DNA of 33,077 nucleotides from Microbacteriaceae bacterium (GTDB lineage: Bacteria; Actinomycetota; Actinomycetes; Actinomycetales; Microbacteriaceae). The DNA lies in assembly GCA_025464895.1 (NCBI GenBank), contig JAODMG010000103.1, positions 1-33,077 on the forward strand, in the 5' to 3' direction. Of the stretch, positions 6,285-14,522 are shown piece by piece. The notes beneath the pieces were generated by a model, which was not told the DNA's origin, searched no databases, and was given only the letters and a program-made list of their open reading frames with translations. Position 1 is the stretch's first letter; every line of letters begins with the position of its first letter. The position numbers were made by a program, and so were the translations under genes.

Positions 6285-7799
6285 GTGAGTGAGCCACAGG
6301 AGCCCCAGTCGCCCGAACCGCAGGCGTCTGAACCGCTGAGTCGGCGCGGTGGTCCCGGTGCTTCGGATGCCGGCACGCCGCCGACCAGCGGACTGGCCGC
6401 GGTCATCGCGCGCCATCCGAGGGCCTGGCTGTTCTCGACCCTCGCCGTTGTATTCGTGCTGCTCGGAACCGGCGCAGTCTTCGCCGGGGCCGCCGTCGGT
6501 CAACAGGGGCGGTCCGATGCCGCAGCGGTGGCGTCATCCAGCCCGAAGTCTCCAACGCCAACCGTCGAGCCGCCGCGCCCGGTCCCCGCCTCCCTCGCAG
6601 CGCCCGCCCGACTTCGCACCTGTTCGATCGCCGCCATGGCCAGCGACGGCAGGCTCGGGAAGTTCGAGGGCAGCGTCATCAACGCGAAGACCGGCGAGGT
6701 GCTGTTCGACCGGTCGGCAGGCGTTCCTGGGGCCACGGCCAGCGTCATGAAGACGCTCACTACCTCGGTCGGTCTCGCCGTTCTCGGGCCGGACTACCAG
6801 TTCTCGACGAGGGTGTTCGCGGGAACCACCCCGGGGAGCATCGTCCTGGTTGGCGGCGGCGATCCGACCCTCAGCGCCGGTCACGGCACCGTCTACGCCG
6901 GTGCGCCGACTCTCAGCGATCTCGCGAACCAGGTGAACACGACCTGGTCCAAGGCCAACCCTGGCGTACCGATCACGAGCATCGTGCTCGATGCGACAAT
7001 GTGGAACATCGCGGACGCGTGGGACCCGAGTTGGCCGGCATCCGAGCGCACCCAGGGCTACCAGCCGCTGATCGTGCCGCTCATGGTGGACGGCGACCGG
7101 GCGAATCCGGCGAAGCAGGACAGCCCCCGTAGCGCCGATCCCGTCCAGGCGGCCGGCGTCGCGTTCCAGTCGGCACTGGGCGCGTCGGCTGTCGGGGCGG
7201 TGCTCAGCAAGGGAACCGGGTCGACCGGCAATCCGATCGGCGAAGTGAAGTCGCAACCGCTGAAGGTGCTCATCGGTCAGCTTCTTCCGGTCTCCGACAA
7301 CACTCTCGCCGAGATGATCGCGCGGGTGAGCTCGAAGGTCGCGGGAGGGGGCGGATCGGCCGCGTCGCTCACCGGCGTATACACGAAGACGCTCGCCGGC
7401 TACGGCATTAAGACGCCGGGGCTCGTGATCAAGGATGGTTCGGGAGAGAGCCCGCAGGATGGCGTCCCGCCCATCGTCGTCTCGCAGTTGATGGCCAAGG
7501 TCCTCGGAGGCGGCCAGAATCTCAGCATCATCTACAACGCCCTGCCGGTCTCGGGTAAGACCGGGACGCTCGCCGGGCGGTTCACCGGGGCAAACGCCGT
7601 CGCACGGGGCAGCGTCAACGCCAAGACCGGCTGGATCATCGGCGCATATACCCTCGGAGGCATAGTCCACGCGGCAGATGGAACGGCGCTCGCGTTCGCG
7701 TTCTACGCCCTCGGACCGGTCAAGGGCACGGCGATGGCGGCCCTCGATACCGTCACAACCGCTGCGTACAAGTGCGGCGACAACCTCTCCAATAACTGA
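6285..7799 (+). CDS. dacB: D-alanyl-D-alanine carboxypeptidase/endopeptidase (PBP4 type)
   Basis: A 504-aa peptidase of family S13 that trims D-Ala from, or cleaves cross-links in, peptidoglycan outside the membrane. Seen: a Pro/Glu-rich cytoplasmic N-terminus, one signal-anchor helix (about 47-70), a Pro/Ser linker, then the three penicillin-binding motifs SVMK (153-156, catalytic Ser153), SDN (337-339) and KTG (425-427). 'DGSGES' (384-389) precedes the KTG motif as in PBP4. The domain between the first two motifs is long, as in S13 enzymes. The start is GTG 6285, with a TAGCAT box 6 nt upstream. It is followed 32 nt later by pncA on the same strand, with pncA having its own strong ribosome binding site. 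Confidence 0.93.
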   Translation: MSEPQEPQSPEPQASEPLSRRGGPGASDAGTPPTSGLAAVIARHPRAWLFSTLAVVFVLLGTGAVFAGAAVGQQGRSDAAAVASSSPKSPTPTVEPPRPVPASLAAPARLRTCSIAAMASDGRLGKFEGSVINAKTGEVLFDRSAGVPGATASVMKTLTTSVGLAVLGPDYQFSTRVFAGTTPGSIVLVGGGDPTLSAGHGTVYAGAPTLSDLANQVNTTWSKANPGVPITSIVLDATMWNIADAWDPSWPASERTQGYQPLIVPLMVDGDRANPAKQDSPRSADPVQAAGVAFQSALGASAVGAVLSKGTGSTGNPIGEVKSQPLKVLIGQLLPVSDNTLAEMIARVSSKVAGGGGSAASLTGVYTKTLAGYGIKTPGLVIKDGSGESPQDGVPPIVVSQLMAKVLGGGQNLSIIYNALPVSGKTGTLAGRFTGANAVARGSVNAKTGWIIGAYTLGGIVHAADGTALAFAFYALGPVKGTAMAALDTVTTAAYKCGDNLSNN

Positions 7800-7831
7800 A
7801 CATCGCTGAACTGTCCTCGAAGGAGGCGGCC

Positions 7832-8452
7832 ATGAGCCGGGCGCTTTTCATAATTGACGTACAGAACGACTTCACCGAGGGCGGCGCGCTCGCGGTCGAA
7901 GGCGGCGCGGCTGTTGCGGCAGGGATCTCGAGGATGCTCGCGGAGCATCCGAATCGCTACGACCACGTCTTCGCCTCCCGCGACTGGCACGACGCGGACA
8001 ACGACAACGGCGGCCACTTCGCCACGAACGACCCGCCCGACTTCGTGACCACCTGGCCGCGGCATTGCGTCGCCGGTACGCAGGGGGCCGAATTCCACCC
8101 CGAGCTCGACACGTCGTCCGTGGACGTGCAGGTGCGCAAGGGCCAGGGAAAGCCCGCGTATTCGATCTTCGACGGCGTCACAGACGACGGCGCGACCCTC
8201 GCCGAGAAGCTCGACGAGTTCGGGATCATCGACGTGGATGTCGTCGGCATCGCCACCGACTACTGCGTGCTGGCGTCCGCGATGGGTGCCGTCGACCACG
8301 GCCGCAAGGTGCGGTTGCTTACCGACCTGGTCGCCGGAGTCGCGCCGGAATCCAGCGCGGTAGCCGTCGCCAGTATGGGCGCGGCCGGTGTCGTCATCGC
8401 GACTTCGGATTCATCGTCAACTCGATCGGCATCAACGGAGCAAGAGTCATGA
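7832..8452 (+). CDS. pncA: Nicotinamidase (isochorismatase-family hydrolase)
   Basis: A 206-aa cytoplasmic amidase converting nicotinamide to nicotinate for NAD salvage. Seen: the catalytic triad Asp9 ('FIIDVQNDF'), Lys103 ('VRKGQG') and Cys145 ('ATDYCV'), and the metal ligands Asp51, His53 and His62 in 'SRDWHDADNDNGGHF'. The motif 'WPRHCVAGTQGAEFHP' is typical of nicotinamidases rather than other isochorismatases. A strong Shine-Dalgarno AAGGAGG lies just before ATG 7832. The last 15 residues are an unusual Ser/Thr-rich tail. It is probably partly co-transcribed with dacB (32-nt gap). Confidence 0.94.
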   Translation: MSRALFIIDVQNDFTEGGALAVEGGAAVAAGISRMLAEHPNRYDHVFASRDWHDADNDNGGHFATNDPPDFVTTWPRHCVAGTQGAEFHPELDTSSVDVQVRKGQGKPAYSIFDGVTDDGATLAEKLDEFGIIDVDVVGIATDYCVLASAMGAVDHGRKVRLLTDLVAGVAPESSAVAVASMGAAGVVIATSDSSSTRSASTEQES

Positions 8453-8499
8453 TCTCGGAAGGTCCTCGTCCGGCTGCTGTCGCCTGGCGATCGGTACGC

Positions 8500-8505
8500 C
8501 ACAAT
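8500..8505 (+). promoter_or_regulatory. Leaderless-type -10 box of the TrmH-family gene
   Basis: CACAAT ends exactly 6 nt before the ATG at 8512; no Shine-Dalgarno sequence is present. Confidence 0.35.
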
Positions 8506-8511
8506 TGACGG

Positions 8512-9300
8512 ATGTCCGTAATCGAGATCGCCGACCTGGCCGACCCTCGCCTGGCCGACTTCTCGCACCAGACGGATGTCGCGCTCAAGAAGACCGGCGG
8601 CGGGTTGTACATCGCCGAGTCGGCGCTCGTCCTCGAGCGGGCGCTGCGGGCAGGGCATCGGCCGCGCTCGGTGCTGGCCCTCGGCGGAACGGTCGATGAG
8701 GCGATCGCGCTCGTCGGAGACGATGTGCCGATCTTCTCCGGGCCAGGGGAGCTGCTCGCGGAGCTGACCGGCTATCTCCTGCATCGCGGCCTCATCGCCT
8801 CGATGGATCGTCCGCCGCTCCCCGACGCCGCCGACCTTCTCGCCTCGGCGAAGCGTGTCGTCGTGCTCGAGAACGTCGCGGACCCGACCAACGTCGGCGC
8901 AATCTTCCGCTCGGTCGCCGCGATCGGGGCGGATGCCGTGCTCGTCACCCCGCGCTGCTCCGACCCGTTCTACCGGCGCGCGATCCGGGTCTCGATGGGG
9001 ACCGTGCTGCAGGTGCCGTGGACGCGCGTCGGCGACTGGACGTCCACACGGCAGTTGCTGGCGGCATCCGGATTCCACGTCGCGGCCCTGGCGCTGACGG
9101 ATGACGCGGTCGACCTTCGAGCGTTCGCCGCCGCAGCGCCCGATCGGGTGGCCATCGTGCTCGGCGCAGAAGGGGACGGACTCACCGACGAGGCGATCGC
9201 GGCGGCCGACACGGTGGTGTCGATCCCGATGGCGCACGGGATCGACTCTCTCAACGTCGCGGCGACGGCGGCGGTCGCGATGTGGGCGCTCGCCGACTAG
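8512..9300 (+). CDS. SpoU/TrmH-family RNA 2'-O-methyltransferase
   Basis: A 262-aa SAM-dependent RNA methyltransferase with the trefoil-knot SPOUT fold. Seen: motif 1 'NVADPTNVGAIFRS' (121-134, with Asn121 and Arg133), motif 2 'VLGAEGDGL' (216-224) and motif 3 'IPMAHGIDSLNVA' (238-250). The N-terminal ~100 residues form a substrate-binding domain of the RlmB/TsnR kind. The modified nucleotide (rRNA or tRNA) cannot be deduced. The start is supported by a CACAAT box 6 nt before the ATG. The gene converges on the ABC exporter gene, with only 4 bp between the two stop codons, so there is no room for a conventional terminator. Confidence 0.92.
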   Translation: MSVIEIADLADPRLADFSHQTDVALKKTGGGLYIAESALVLERALRAGHRPRSVLALGGTVDEAIALVGDDVPIFSGPGELLAELTGYLLHRGLIASMDRPPLPDAADLLASAKRVVVLENVADPTNVGAIFRSVAAIGADAVLVTPRCSDPFYRRAIRVSMGTVLQVPWTRVGDWTSTRQLLAASGFHVAALALTDDAVDLRAFAAAAPDRVAIVLGAEGDGLTDEAIAAADTVVSIPMAHGIDSLNVAATAAVAMWALAD

Positions 9301-9304
9301 CCCC

Positions 9305-11206
9305 TCAGACCAGCAGCTGGTGCTTGGCCAGCTCCTTGTAGAGCGGAGTCGACTTCACCAGCTCCGAGTGGGTGCCGACGCCGACGACGCGTCCGTGATC
9401 GAGAACCACGATCTGGTCGGAGTCGACGACGGTCGAGAGCCGGTGCGCGATGACGATGAGCGTGCGATTCTCGGCCACGGCGTCGATCGCCTCCCGCAGC
9501 ATCTGCTCGTTGAGTCCGTCCAGCGACGACGTCGACTCGTCGAGCAGCAGGATCGGCGGGGCGGCGAGCAGGGTGCGCGCGATCGCGAGACGCTGGCGTT
9601 CTCCGCCGGAGAGCATGACGCCATCCTCGCCGACCGCGGCATCCAATCCGAGTTCGTTGCGTTCGAGCACCTCGGTGAGGTTGACGGAATGCAGCACGGC
9701 GATGCAGTCGTCGTCGCTGGCGTTCGGCGAACCGAGCAGCAGATTCTCGCGGATCGTGCCGGCGAGCACCGGGGCGTCCTGCTCGACGTAGCCGATCTGG
9801 GAGCGCAGAGCGTCACGATCGAGGGTACGGATGTCGACGCCGTCGAGTCGGACCGCCCCGCTCGTCGGGTCGTAGAACCGCTCTATCAGCGAGAGGATGG
9901 TGCTCTTTCCGGCGCCGGATGGTCCGACCAAGGCCGTGCGCTGGCCGCGCGCCGCGCTGAAACTCACGCCGTGCAGCACAGTGAGGGACTGGGCAACCGT
10001 GGCGTCGGCAGGGGTGAAGTCCGCAAGGGCGGCGTCGGAAGCACCGGAGGAAGCCGCAGCCAACGCCTCGGCGATCACCTTCGACGTCTCGTCCCTTCTG
10101 GCGCCGGCCGGGTAGGTGAAGTGCACGTCGTCGAAGCTGATCGCGGCATCCGTCGACACCGGCGACATCGCGTATTCGGAGCTGATGGAATCGCCATCCG
10201 CTTCGCTGGGGAGATCGACGATCTCCTGGATGCGGCCGAGCGCGCCGAGCGCCTGGTTGACCGAGGTGATGGCGCCGAACGCCTGGCCGAGCGGCATGAT
10301 CATCAGGAACAGGAACAGGATGAACGCCACCAGGTTCGCGACCGTGATCGCACCGCTCGCCACCCGGAAACCGCCGACGCCGAGCACCACCAGGAACGAC
10401 ACCTGCAGCGCTATGCCCGCGATCGGTACGACGAGGGCCGAGATCTTCGCCACGCTGATGCCCATCTCCCAGGCGGATTCCGCGTTCCTCTGCACGGTCG
10501 CGATCTCCCGCTCGGTCGCATTCGACGCACGCACGGTACGGATGGCGCTGATCGCGCGTTCGACGGCGGCGGCCAGGTCGCCGACCCGTTCCTGTGCCTT
10601 CCTGCTCGCCACCCGGATCCGGCCGGACAGGGTGACCACGGTGAGGACCGAGACGGCGACGACGAGCACGGTGAGGCCGAGCAGCACCGGGTCGATGATC
10701 GCCATCGCGACGAGGGCTCCGACAAAGGTGAGGGATCCGCCGATCGCTTCGACCAGTCCCTGGGTGAGCACCGCGCGCAGCAGCGTCGTGTCCGACCCGA
10801 CCCTGGAGACGAGGTCACCGGTCCGCCGAAGATCGAATTCGCTGATCGGGAGGTTCAGCATCCTGGACACCAGCCGACGACGACTGGAGAGCACAACGCC
10901 CTCGCCGGTGCGCTGCAGCAGGTAGTGCTGGAAGCCGCTGATGAGTCCGGATGCCACCACCAGCGCGACGAGGAGCCAGACCAGTCCGCTCAACGATGAG
11001 CCCTTCTGCACGAGCGCGATCACCTGGCTGACCAGGAGCGGCTGGGCGAGGGAGGCGAGGGCTCCGAGCACGCTCAGCACCACCACGAAGGACAGCACCC
11101 GCTTGTGCTCGAGGATGTATGGCATGAGCTGGCCGAAGGTGGCGCGCGGTCCGTCATCCCTTTTGCGGGCGAAAATGGACCGGCGTTGCTGGGTGTTGGA
11201 GCTCAT
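9305..11206 (-). CDS. ABC exporter half-transporter (fused permease-ATPase)
   Basis: A 633-aa type-IV (former B-family) ABC exporter, expected to work as a dimer at the membrane, exporting lipids, drugs or peptides. Seen: a transmembrane domain with about six helices (residues 36-315), A-loop Tyr365 ('HFTYPAG'), Walker A 'GPSGAGKS' (428-435), Q-loop Gln476 ('YVEQDA'), signature LSGGE (532-536), Walker B 'ILLLDES' (552-558) and H-loop His588. Odd: about 40 Ala/Ser/Asp-rich residues (367-408) are inserted between the A-loop and the strand before Walker A. The ORF track extends to 11551 through the divergent gene. ATG 11206 ('MSSNTQQRRS') is the sensible start. It is divergent from the next ABC ATPase gene. 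Confidence 0.93.
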   Translation of the reverse strand: MSSNTQQRRSIFARKRDDGPRATFGQLMPYILEHKRVLSFVVVLSVLGALASLAQPLLVSQVIALVQKGSSLSGLVWLLVALVVASGLISGFQHYLLQRTGEGVVLSSRRRLVSRMLNLPISEFDLRRTGDLVSRVGSDTTLLRAVLTQGLVEAIGGSLTFVGALVAMAIIDPVLLGLTVLVVAVSVLTVVTLSGRIRVASRKAQERVGDLAAAVERAISAIRTVRASNATEREIATVQRNAESAWEMGISVAKISALVVPIAGIALQVSFLVVLGVGGFRVASGAITVANLVAFILFLFLMIMPLGQAFGAITSVNQALGALGRIQEIVDLPSEADGDSISSEYAMSPVSTDAAISFDDVHFTYPAGARRDETSKVIAEALAAASSGASDAALADFTPADATVAQSLTVLHGVSFSAARGQRTALVGPSGAGKSTILSLIERFYDPTSGAVRLDGVDIRTLDRDALRSQIGYVEQDAPVLAGTIRENLLLGSPNASDDDCIAVLHSVNLTEVLERNELGLDAAVGEDGVMLSGGERQRLAIARTLLAAPPILLLDESTSSLDGLNEQMLREAIDAVAENRTLIVIAHRLSTVVDSDQIVVLDHGRVVGVGTHSELVKSTPLYKELAKHQLLV

Positions 11207-11258
11207 CGTCCTATTCTCCCGCCACCGAGGTCGGAGGCTGTCACTAGGCTTGGTTATC

Positions 11259-12185
11259 GTGCCTACGTCAGTCATCACCGCCAACCTCCTGACCAAGGAA
11301 TACAAGGGTTTCGCGGCAGTGGACGGCATCTCGTTCGATGTCGCTCCCGGCGAATCCTTCGGTCTTCTCGGTCCGAACGGCGCGGGAAAATCTACGACGA
11401 TGCGGATGGTCGGTGCAGTGTCCACGCGCACGAGCGGCGAACTCAGCATCCTGGGGCTCGACCCGAACGAGCACGGTCCGGAGGTGCGTTCCCAGCTCGG
11501 CGTCGTTCCCCAGTCCGACAACCTGGACATGGAACTGCGGGTGCGCGACAACCTGATCGTCTACGGTCGCTACTTCGGCATCCCGCGCTCGGAAGTGGGA
11601 AAGAAGGCGGATGCGCTGCTCGAGTTCGCGCAGCTGTCCGATCGGGCGAAGTCGAAGGTCGACGACCTCTCCGGCGGGATGAAGCGGCGGCTGACCATCG
11701 CGAGAGCGCTCATCAACGACCCGCGCATCCTGCTGCTGGACGAACCGACCACCGGCCTCGACCCGCAGGCACGGCACATCCTCTGGGACCGGCTGTTTCG
11801 GCTGAAGGAACAGGGCACCACCCTCCTGCTCACGACGCACTACATGGATGAGGCAGAGCAGCTCTGCGATCGATTGGTCGTTGTCGACAAGGGGAGCATC
11901 ATGGCCGAGGGCTCTCCCGCGAGCCTGATCAAGAAGTATTCGACTCGCGAGGTTCTCGAGGTGCGATTCGGATCCGAGCGCAACGCGCAGGTGGCGGAGC
12001 AGATTGCCGGCATCGGCGAGCGCATCGAGGTGCTACCGGATCGACTGCTGATCTACAGCGACAACGGTGAAGCGGAACTCGCCAGGATCACCGCCGCCGG
12101 GCTCGAGCCGATGACCAGCCTGGTCCGTCGATCCAGCCTCGAGGATGTGTTCCTTCGGCTGACGGGACGGAGCCTGATCGAATGA
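11259..12185 (+). CDS. ABC-2 exporter ATP-binding protein (DrrA/NodI type)
   Basis: A 308-aa cytoplasmic ATPase driving the two ABC-2 permeases encoded downstream. Seen: Walker A 'GPNGAGKS' (38-45), signature LSGGM (137-141), Walker B 'LLLDEP' (158-163), the switch histidine in 'TTHYMDEAEQLCDR', and a C-terminal regulatory extension (about 225-308) as in DrrA/NodI-like subunits. The track start at 10941 lies inside the opposite gene. GTG 11259 (VPTSVITANL) is chosen because the ABC domain begins directly after it and a TAGGCT box lies 8 nt upstream. Its TGA overlaps the ATG of the first permease gene, so the three genes form one tightly coupled operon. The exported substrate is unknown; daunorubicin-like drugs and Nod factors are examples from relatives only. 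Confidence 0.93.
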   Translation: MPTSVITANLLTKEYKGFAAVDGISFDVAPGESFGLLGPNGAGKSTTMRMVGAVSTRTSGELSILGLDPNEHGPEVRSQLGVVPQSDNLDMELRVRDNLIVYGRYFGIPRSEVGKKADALLEFAQLSDRAKSKVDDLSGGMKRRLTIARALINDPRILLLDEPTTGLDPQARHILWDRLFRLKEQGTTLLLTTHYMDEAEQLCDRLVVVDKGSIMAEGSPASLIKKYSTREVLEVRFGSERNAQVAEQIAGIGERIEVLPDRLLIYSDNGEAELARITAAGLEPMTSLVRRSSLEDVFLRLTGRSLIE

Positions 12186-13078
12186 GTATCGGACAGCGTT
12201 CCGGGGCGGCTGCGACGCCGGCGTTCGACGCGTCGGCATCCGCGACGACTCCGGCCGAGGCGAAAGAGCTCGCCATGGTCGGTGGCGTCAAGCCGCGGCG
12301 CTACGGATCGTGGTATGTCGCGGAGCACCGCATCCGTTCGATGCGGTCCTACCTGCAGACCATCGTTGCGACGAGCATCGGCAACCCGCTGGTCTACCTG
12401 TTCGCTCTCGGGGTCGGGCTGGCCAGCCTGATCGACACGAATCTCGGCCCAACCGGATTCAACGGCATCAGCTATCTCGCCTTCGTCGCGCCCGCTTTGC
12501 TCTGCACGGCCGCGGTCACGGTCGCGGCAGAGGAGTCGACCTATCCGATGATGATGGGGTTCAAGTGGAATCCGATCTTCTACGGCATGAATGCCGCGCC
12601 GATCACCGGCAACCAGATCGTCAACGGAATGGTGATCTCGATCCTGGCGCGGATCATCCCGACCTGCGCGATCTACTTCGTGGTCATGCTGCTCTTCGGC
12701 GCGGTCGCGTCGCCGTGGGGCGCGCTCGGCATCCTGGTCGCGTCGCTCACCGGCATCTCCGTCGGACTGGTGATCATGTCGTACACCTCGCGCATCGAGG
12801 AGGACAAAGGCCAGATGGCGATGATCATGCGCTTCGGGATCACGCCGATGTTCCTGTTCTCCGGCACCTTCTTCTCGCTCGGCCAGATGCCGATCTACCT
12901 GCAATGGATCGGATGGATCTCGCCGCTCTGGCATGGAACGGAGCTCGGCCGGGTGCTGAGCTACGGCGCGTCTGAGCCGACCTGGCTGACCGTGCTGCAC
13001 ATCGCCTATCCACTCGCCCTCTGCTGGTTCGGCTGGAAAGCGACCCAGCGGGTCGTCACGAGGAGGCTGAACAAGTGA
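12182..13078 (+). CDS. ABC-2 type transporter permease, first copy
   Basis: A 298-aa integral membrane subunit of an ABC-2 exporter. Seen: a cytoplasmic N-terminus of about 50 residues, then about six hydrophobic helices, starting with 'NPLVYLFALGVGLASLI' and including 'GITPMFLFSGTFFSL'. The segment 'SPLWHGTELGRVLSYG' near the last periplasmic loop is typical of the NodJ/DrrB branch. The ATG overlaps the ATPase stop (ATGA) and its own TGA overlaps the GTG of the next permease (GTGA). The two permeases share 'LPLWHGVEL'-like and 'FLFS(G/A)TF' segments, so they are homologous and probably form a heterodimer. Confidence 0.92.
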   Translation: MSIGQRSGAAATPAFDASASATTPAEAKELAMVGGVKPRRYGSWYVAEHRIRSMRSYLQTIVATSIGNPLVYLFALGVGLASLIDTNLGPTGFNGISYLAFVAPALLCTAAVTVAAEESTYPMMMGFKWNPIFYGMNAAPITGNQIVNGMVISILARIIPTCAIYFVVMLLFGAVASPWGALGILVASLTGISVGLVIMSYTSRIEEDKGQMAMIMRFGITPMFLFSGTFFSLGQMPIYLQWIGWISPLWHGTELGRVLSYGASEPTWLTVLHIAYPLALCWFGWKATQRVVTRRLNK

Positions 13079-13905
13079 CCGTTACGCTCGCTCCGGTTCG
13101 ACCGGAGGCCGCCAGGAGGAGCCGATTCGCGGGCAGCCTCTACGCGGGGAATGCCCGTTCGGTGGTCGGTCGCGGGCTGCTCGCCACCAAGAGCACCAAC
13201 TGGGCGGTGGTGGTCAGCGGCTTCTTCGAGCCGGTCTTCTATCTGCTCTCGATGGGCATCGGCTTAGGTGTGCTCGTCGGCACGGTGTCGACGGGAGGCC
13301 AGCAGGTGTCCTACCCCGCGTTCATCGCGCCGGCGCTTCTCGCGGTGTCCGCGATGAACGGGGCGATCTACGACTCGACCTGGAACGTCTTCTTCAAGAT
13401 GCAGTACGCCAAGACCTACGAAGGCATGCTGACGACCTCCCTCGGGCCGCTGGATGTCGCATTCGGCGAGATCTCGCTCGCCCTGTTGCGGGGCGCCGTC
13501 TATGCGGCCGGATTCATGGTGGTGATGCAACTGTTCGGCCTCAACCTCGCCTGGACCGCCATCCTCGCCCTGCCGGCCGTTCTGCTGATCGCCTTCGGGT
13601 TCGCGAGCCTCGGAATGGCCATCACGAGCTACATGAAGACCTTCCAGCAGATGGACTGGATCGCGTTCATCCTGCTGCCGATGTTCCTGTTCTCCGCGAC
13701 TTTTTACCCGCTGAGCGTGTATCCGGAACCGATCCAGTGGGTCATCCAGGCGCTGCCGCTCTGGCATGGCGTCGAGCTGGTGCGCGGGCTCACCACCGGA
13801 GCGCTCAGTATCGCCATGCTCTGGCACGTTCTGTACTACCTGGTGATGATCGCCGTCGGACTGGTCTTCACCACGAACCGTCTGCGCGCACTCTTCCTCG
13901 ACTGA
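13075..13905 (+). CDS. ABC-2 type transporter permease, second copy
   Basis: A 276-aa homologue of the preceding permease, with about six transmembrane helices. Seen: 'VVVSGFFEPVFYLLSMGIGLG' as the first helix region, 'ILLPMFLFSATFYPLSVYPE', 'ALPLWHGVELVRGL' and a final helix 'HVLYYLVMIAVGLVFTTNRL'. The start is the GTG overlapping the upstream TGA by one reading shift (GTGA). It is the last gene of the exporter operon, and its 3' end lies 16 bp from the stop of the convergent microprotein gene. No terminator hairpin is evident in that gap. Confidence 0.91.
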   Translation: MTVTLAPVRPEAARRSRFAGSLYAGNARSVVGRGLLATKSTNWAVVVSGFFEPVFYLLSMGIGLGVLVGTVSTGGQQVSYPAFIAPALLAVSAMNGAIYDSTWNVFFKMQYAKTYEGMLTTSLGPLDVAFGEISLALLRGAVYAAGFMVVMQLFGLNLAWTAILALPAVLLIAFGFASLGMAITSYMKTFQQMDWIAFILLPMFLFSATFYPLSVYPEPIQWVIQALPLWHGVELVRGLTTGALSIAMLWHVLYYLVMIAVGLVFTTNRLRALFLD

Positions 13906-13921
13906 GCTCGTGCGGCAGACT

Positions 13922-14020
13922 TCAGAGGGGCGTGGTCAGAAGCTGCACGACGAACGCCGCGGCAAGTGCGACTGCTACCGCCGCGGCCAGCCAGCCGATC
14001 GGTTTGCGTGGGTCGCGCAC
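13922..14020 (-). CDS. 32-aa single-helix membrane microprotein
   Basis: This ORF is too short for the track. GTG 14020 to TGA 13922 encodes 32 residues: a basic cytoplasmic start 'RDPRKPIGW', one hydrophobic Ala/Val helix of about 18 residues ('LAAAVAVALAAAFVVQLL') and a short 'TTPL' end. The charge pattern predicts an N-in, single-pass protein. A TAGAGT box ends exactly 6 nt before the GTG, the leaderless pattern used by several other genes here. The gene sits 31 bp downstream of ribH on the same strand and could also be read through from the riboflavin operon. Homology is unknown to me; a riboflavin-related or general envelope role would be guesswork. Confidence 0.55.
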   Translation of the reverse strand: MRDPRKPIGWLAAAVAVALAAAFVVQLLTTPL

Positions 14021-14026
14021 CAGCCA

Positions 14027-14032
14027 ACTCTA
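14027..14032 (-). promoter_or_regulatory. Leaderless-type -10 box of the microprotein gene
   Basis: TAGAGT lies on the minus strand with exactly 6 nt to the GTG at 14020. No good -35 box at normal spacing was found. Confidence 0.4.
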
Positions 14033-14051
14033 CCGAACGGTGTCGCAAGGC

Positions 14052-14522
14052 TCATGGCGCGAGCGAGCGGATGATGCGAGCCGTGGCCAGGGCCGCCTCC
14101 GCCGCCTCCGCACCCTTGTCTTCCTTCGACCCTGGAAGTCCGGCACGGTCGATCCCCTGCTGTTCGTCGTCCAGCGTGAGCAGGCCGAAACCGACCGGCT
14201 TGCCGGTGTCCAGGGCGACCCTGGTGAGGCCGTCCGTCGCGGCCGACGAGACGTACTCGAAGTGCGGGGTGCCCCCGCGGATGATGACGCCGAGGGCGAC
14301 AACGGCATCCGCCCCGGCGTCCAGCGCGGCCTTGCTCACGACGGGAAGCTCGAAGCTGCCTGGTACCCGGATCTCGGTGACCTCGGCTCCCGACTCGGTG
14401 AGTACCCTGCGCGCTCCGGAGAGGAGTCCTTCGCTGATCTCCTCGTGCCAGCTGCCGGCGACGATGGTCACCTTGAGTCCGGTTCCGTCCGTAGCGATCT
14501 CCGGTGCTCCTGCGCCGCTCAT
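14052..14522 (-). CDS. ribH: 6,7-dimethyl-8-ribityllumazine synthase
   Basis: A 156-aa enzyme joining 5-amino-6-ribitylaminouracil and 3,4-dihydroxybutanone 4-phosphate, the penultimate step of riboflavin synthesis. It usually assembles into pentamers or 60-mer capsids. Seen: '[15 protein letters not shown]' (23-37) with the ring-stacking aromatic, 'VPGSFELPV' (53-61), the active-site histidine in 'GGTPHFEYV' (His87), and '[14 protein letters not shown]' near the end. It begins with MSGAGAPE. The ATG overlaps the TGA of ribBA (4 nt), so translation is coupled. It is the last recognised enzyme gene of the rib operon. Confidence 0.97.
   Translation of the reverse strand: MSGAGAPEIATDGTGLKVTIVAGSWHEEISEGLLSGARRVLTESGAEVTEIRVPGSFELPVVSKAALDAGADAVVALGVIIRGGTPHFEYVSSAATDGLTRVALDTGKPVGFGLLTLDDEQQGIDRAGLPGSKEDKGAEAAEAALATARIIRSLAP

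Noticed and set aside
9101-10999. 632-aa plus-strand ORF
   Set aside because: It is antisense to the ABC exporter gene, whose ATPase motifs are complete; its translation is Arg/His/Asp-rich and low complexity, typical of a GC-rich shadow frame.
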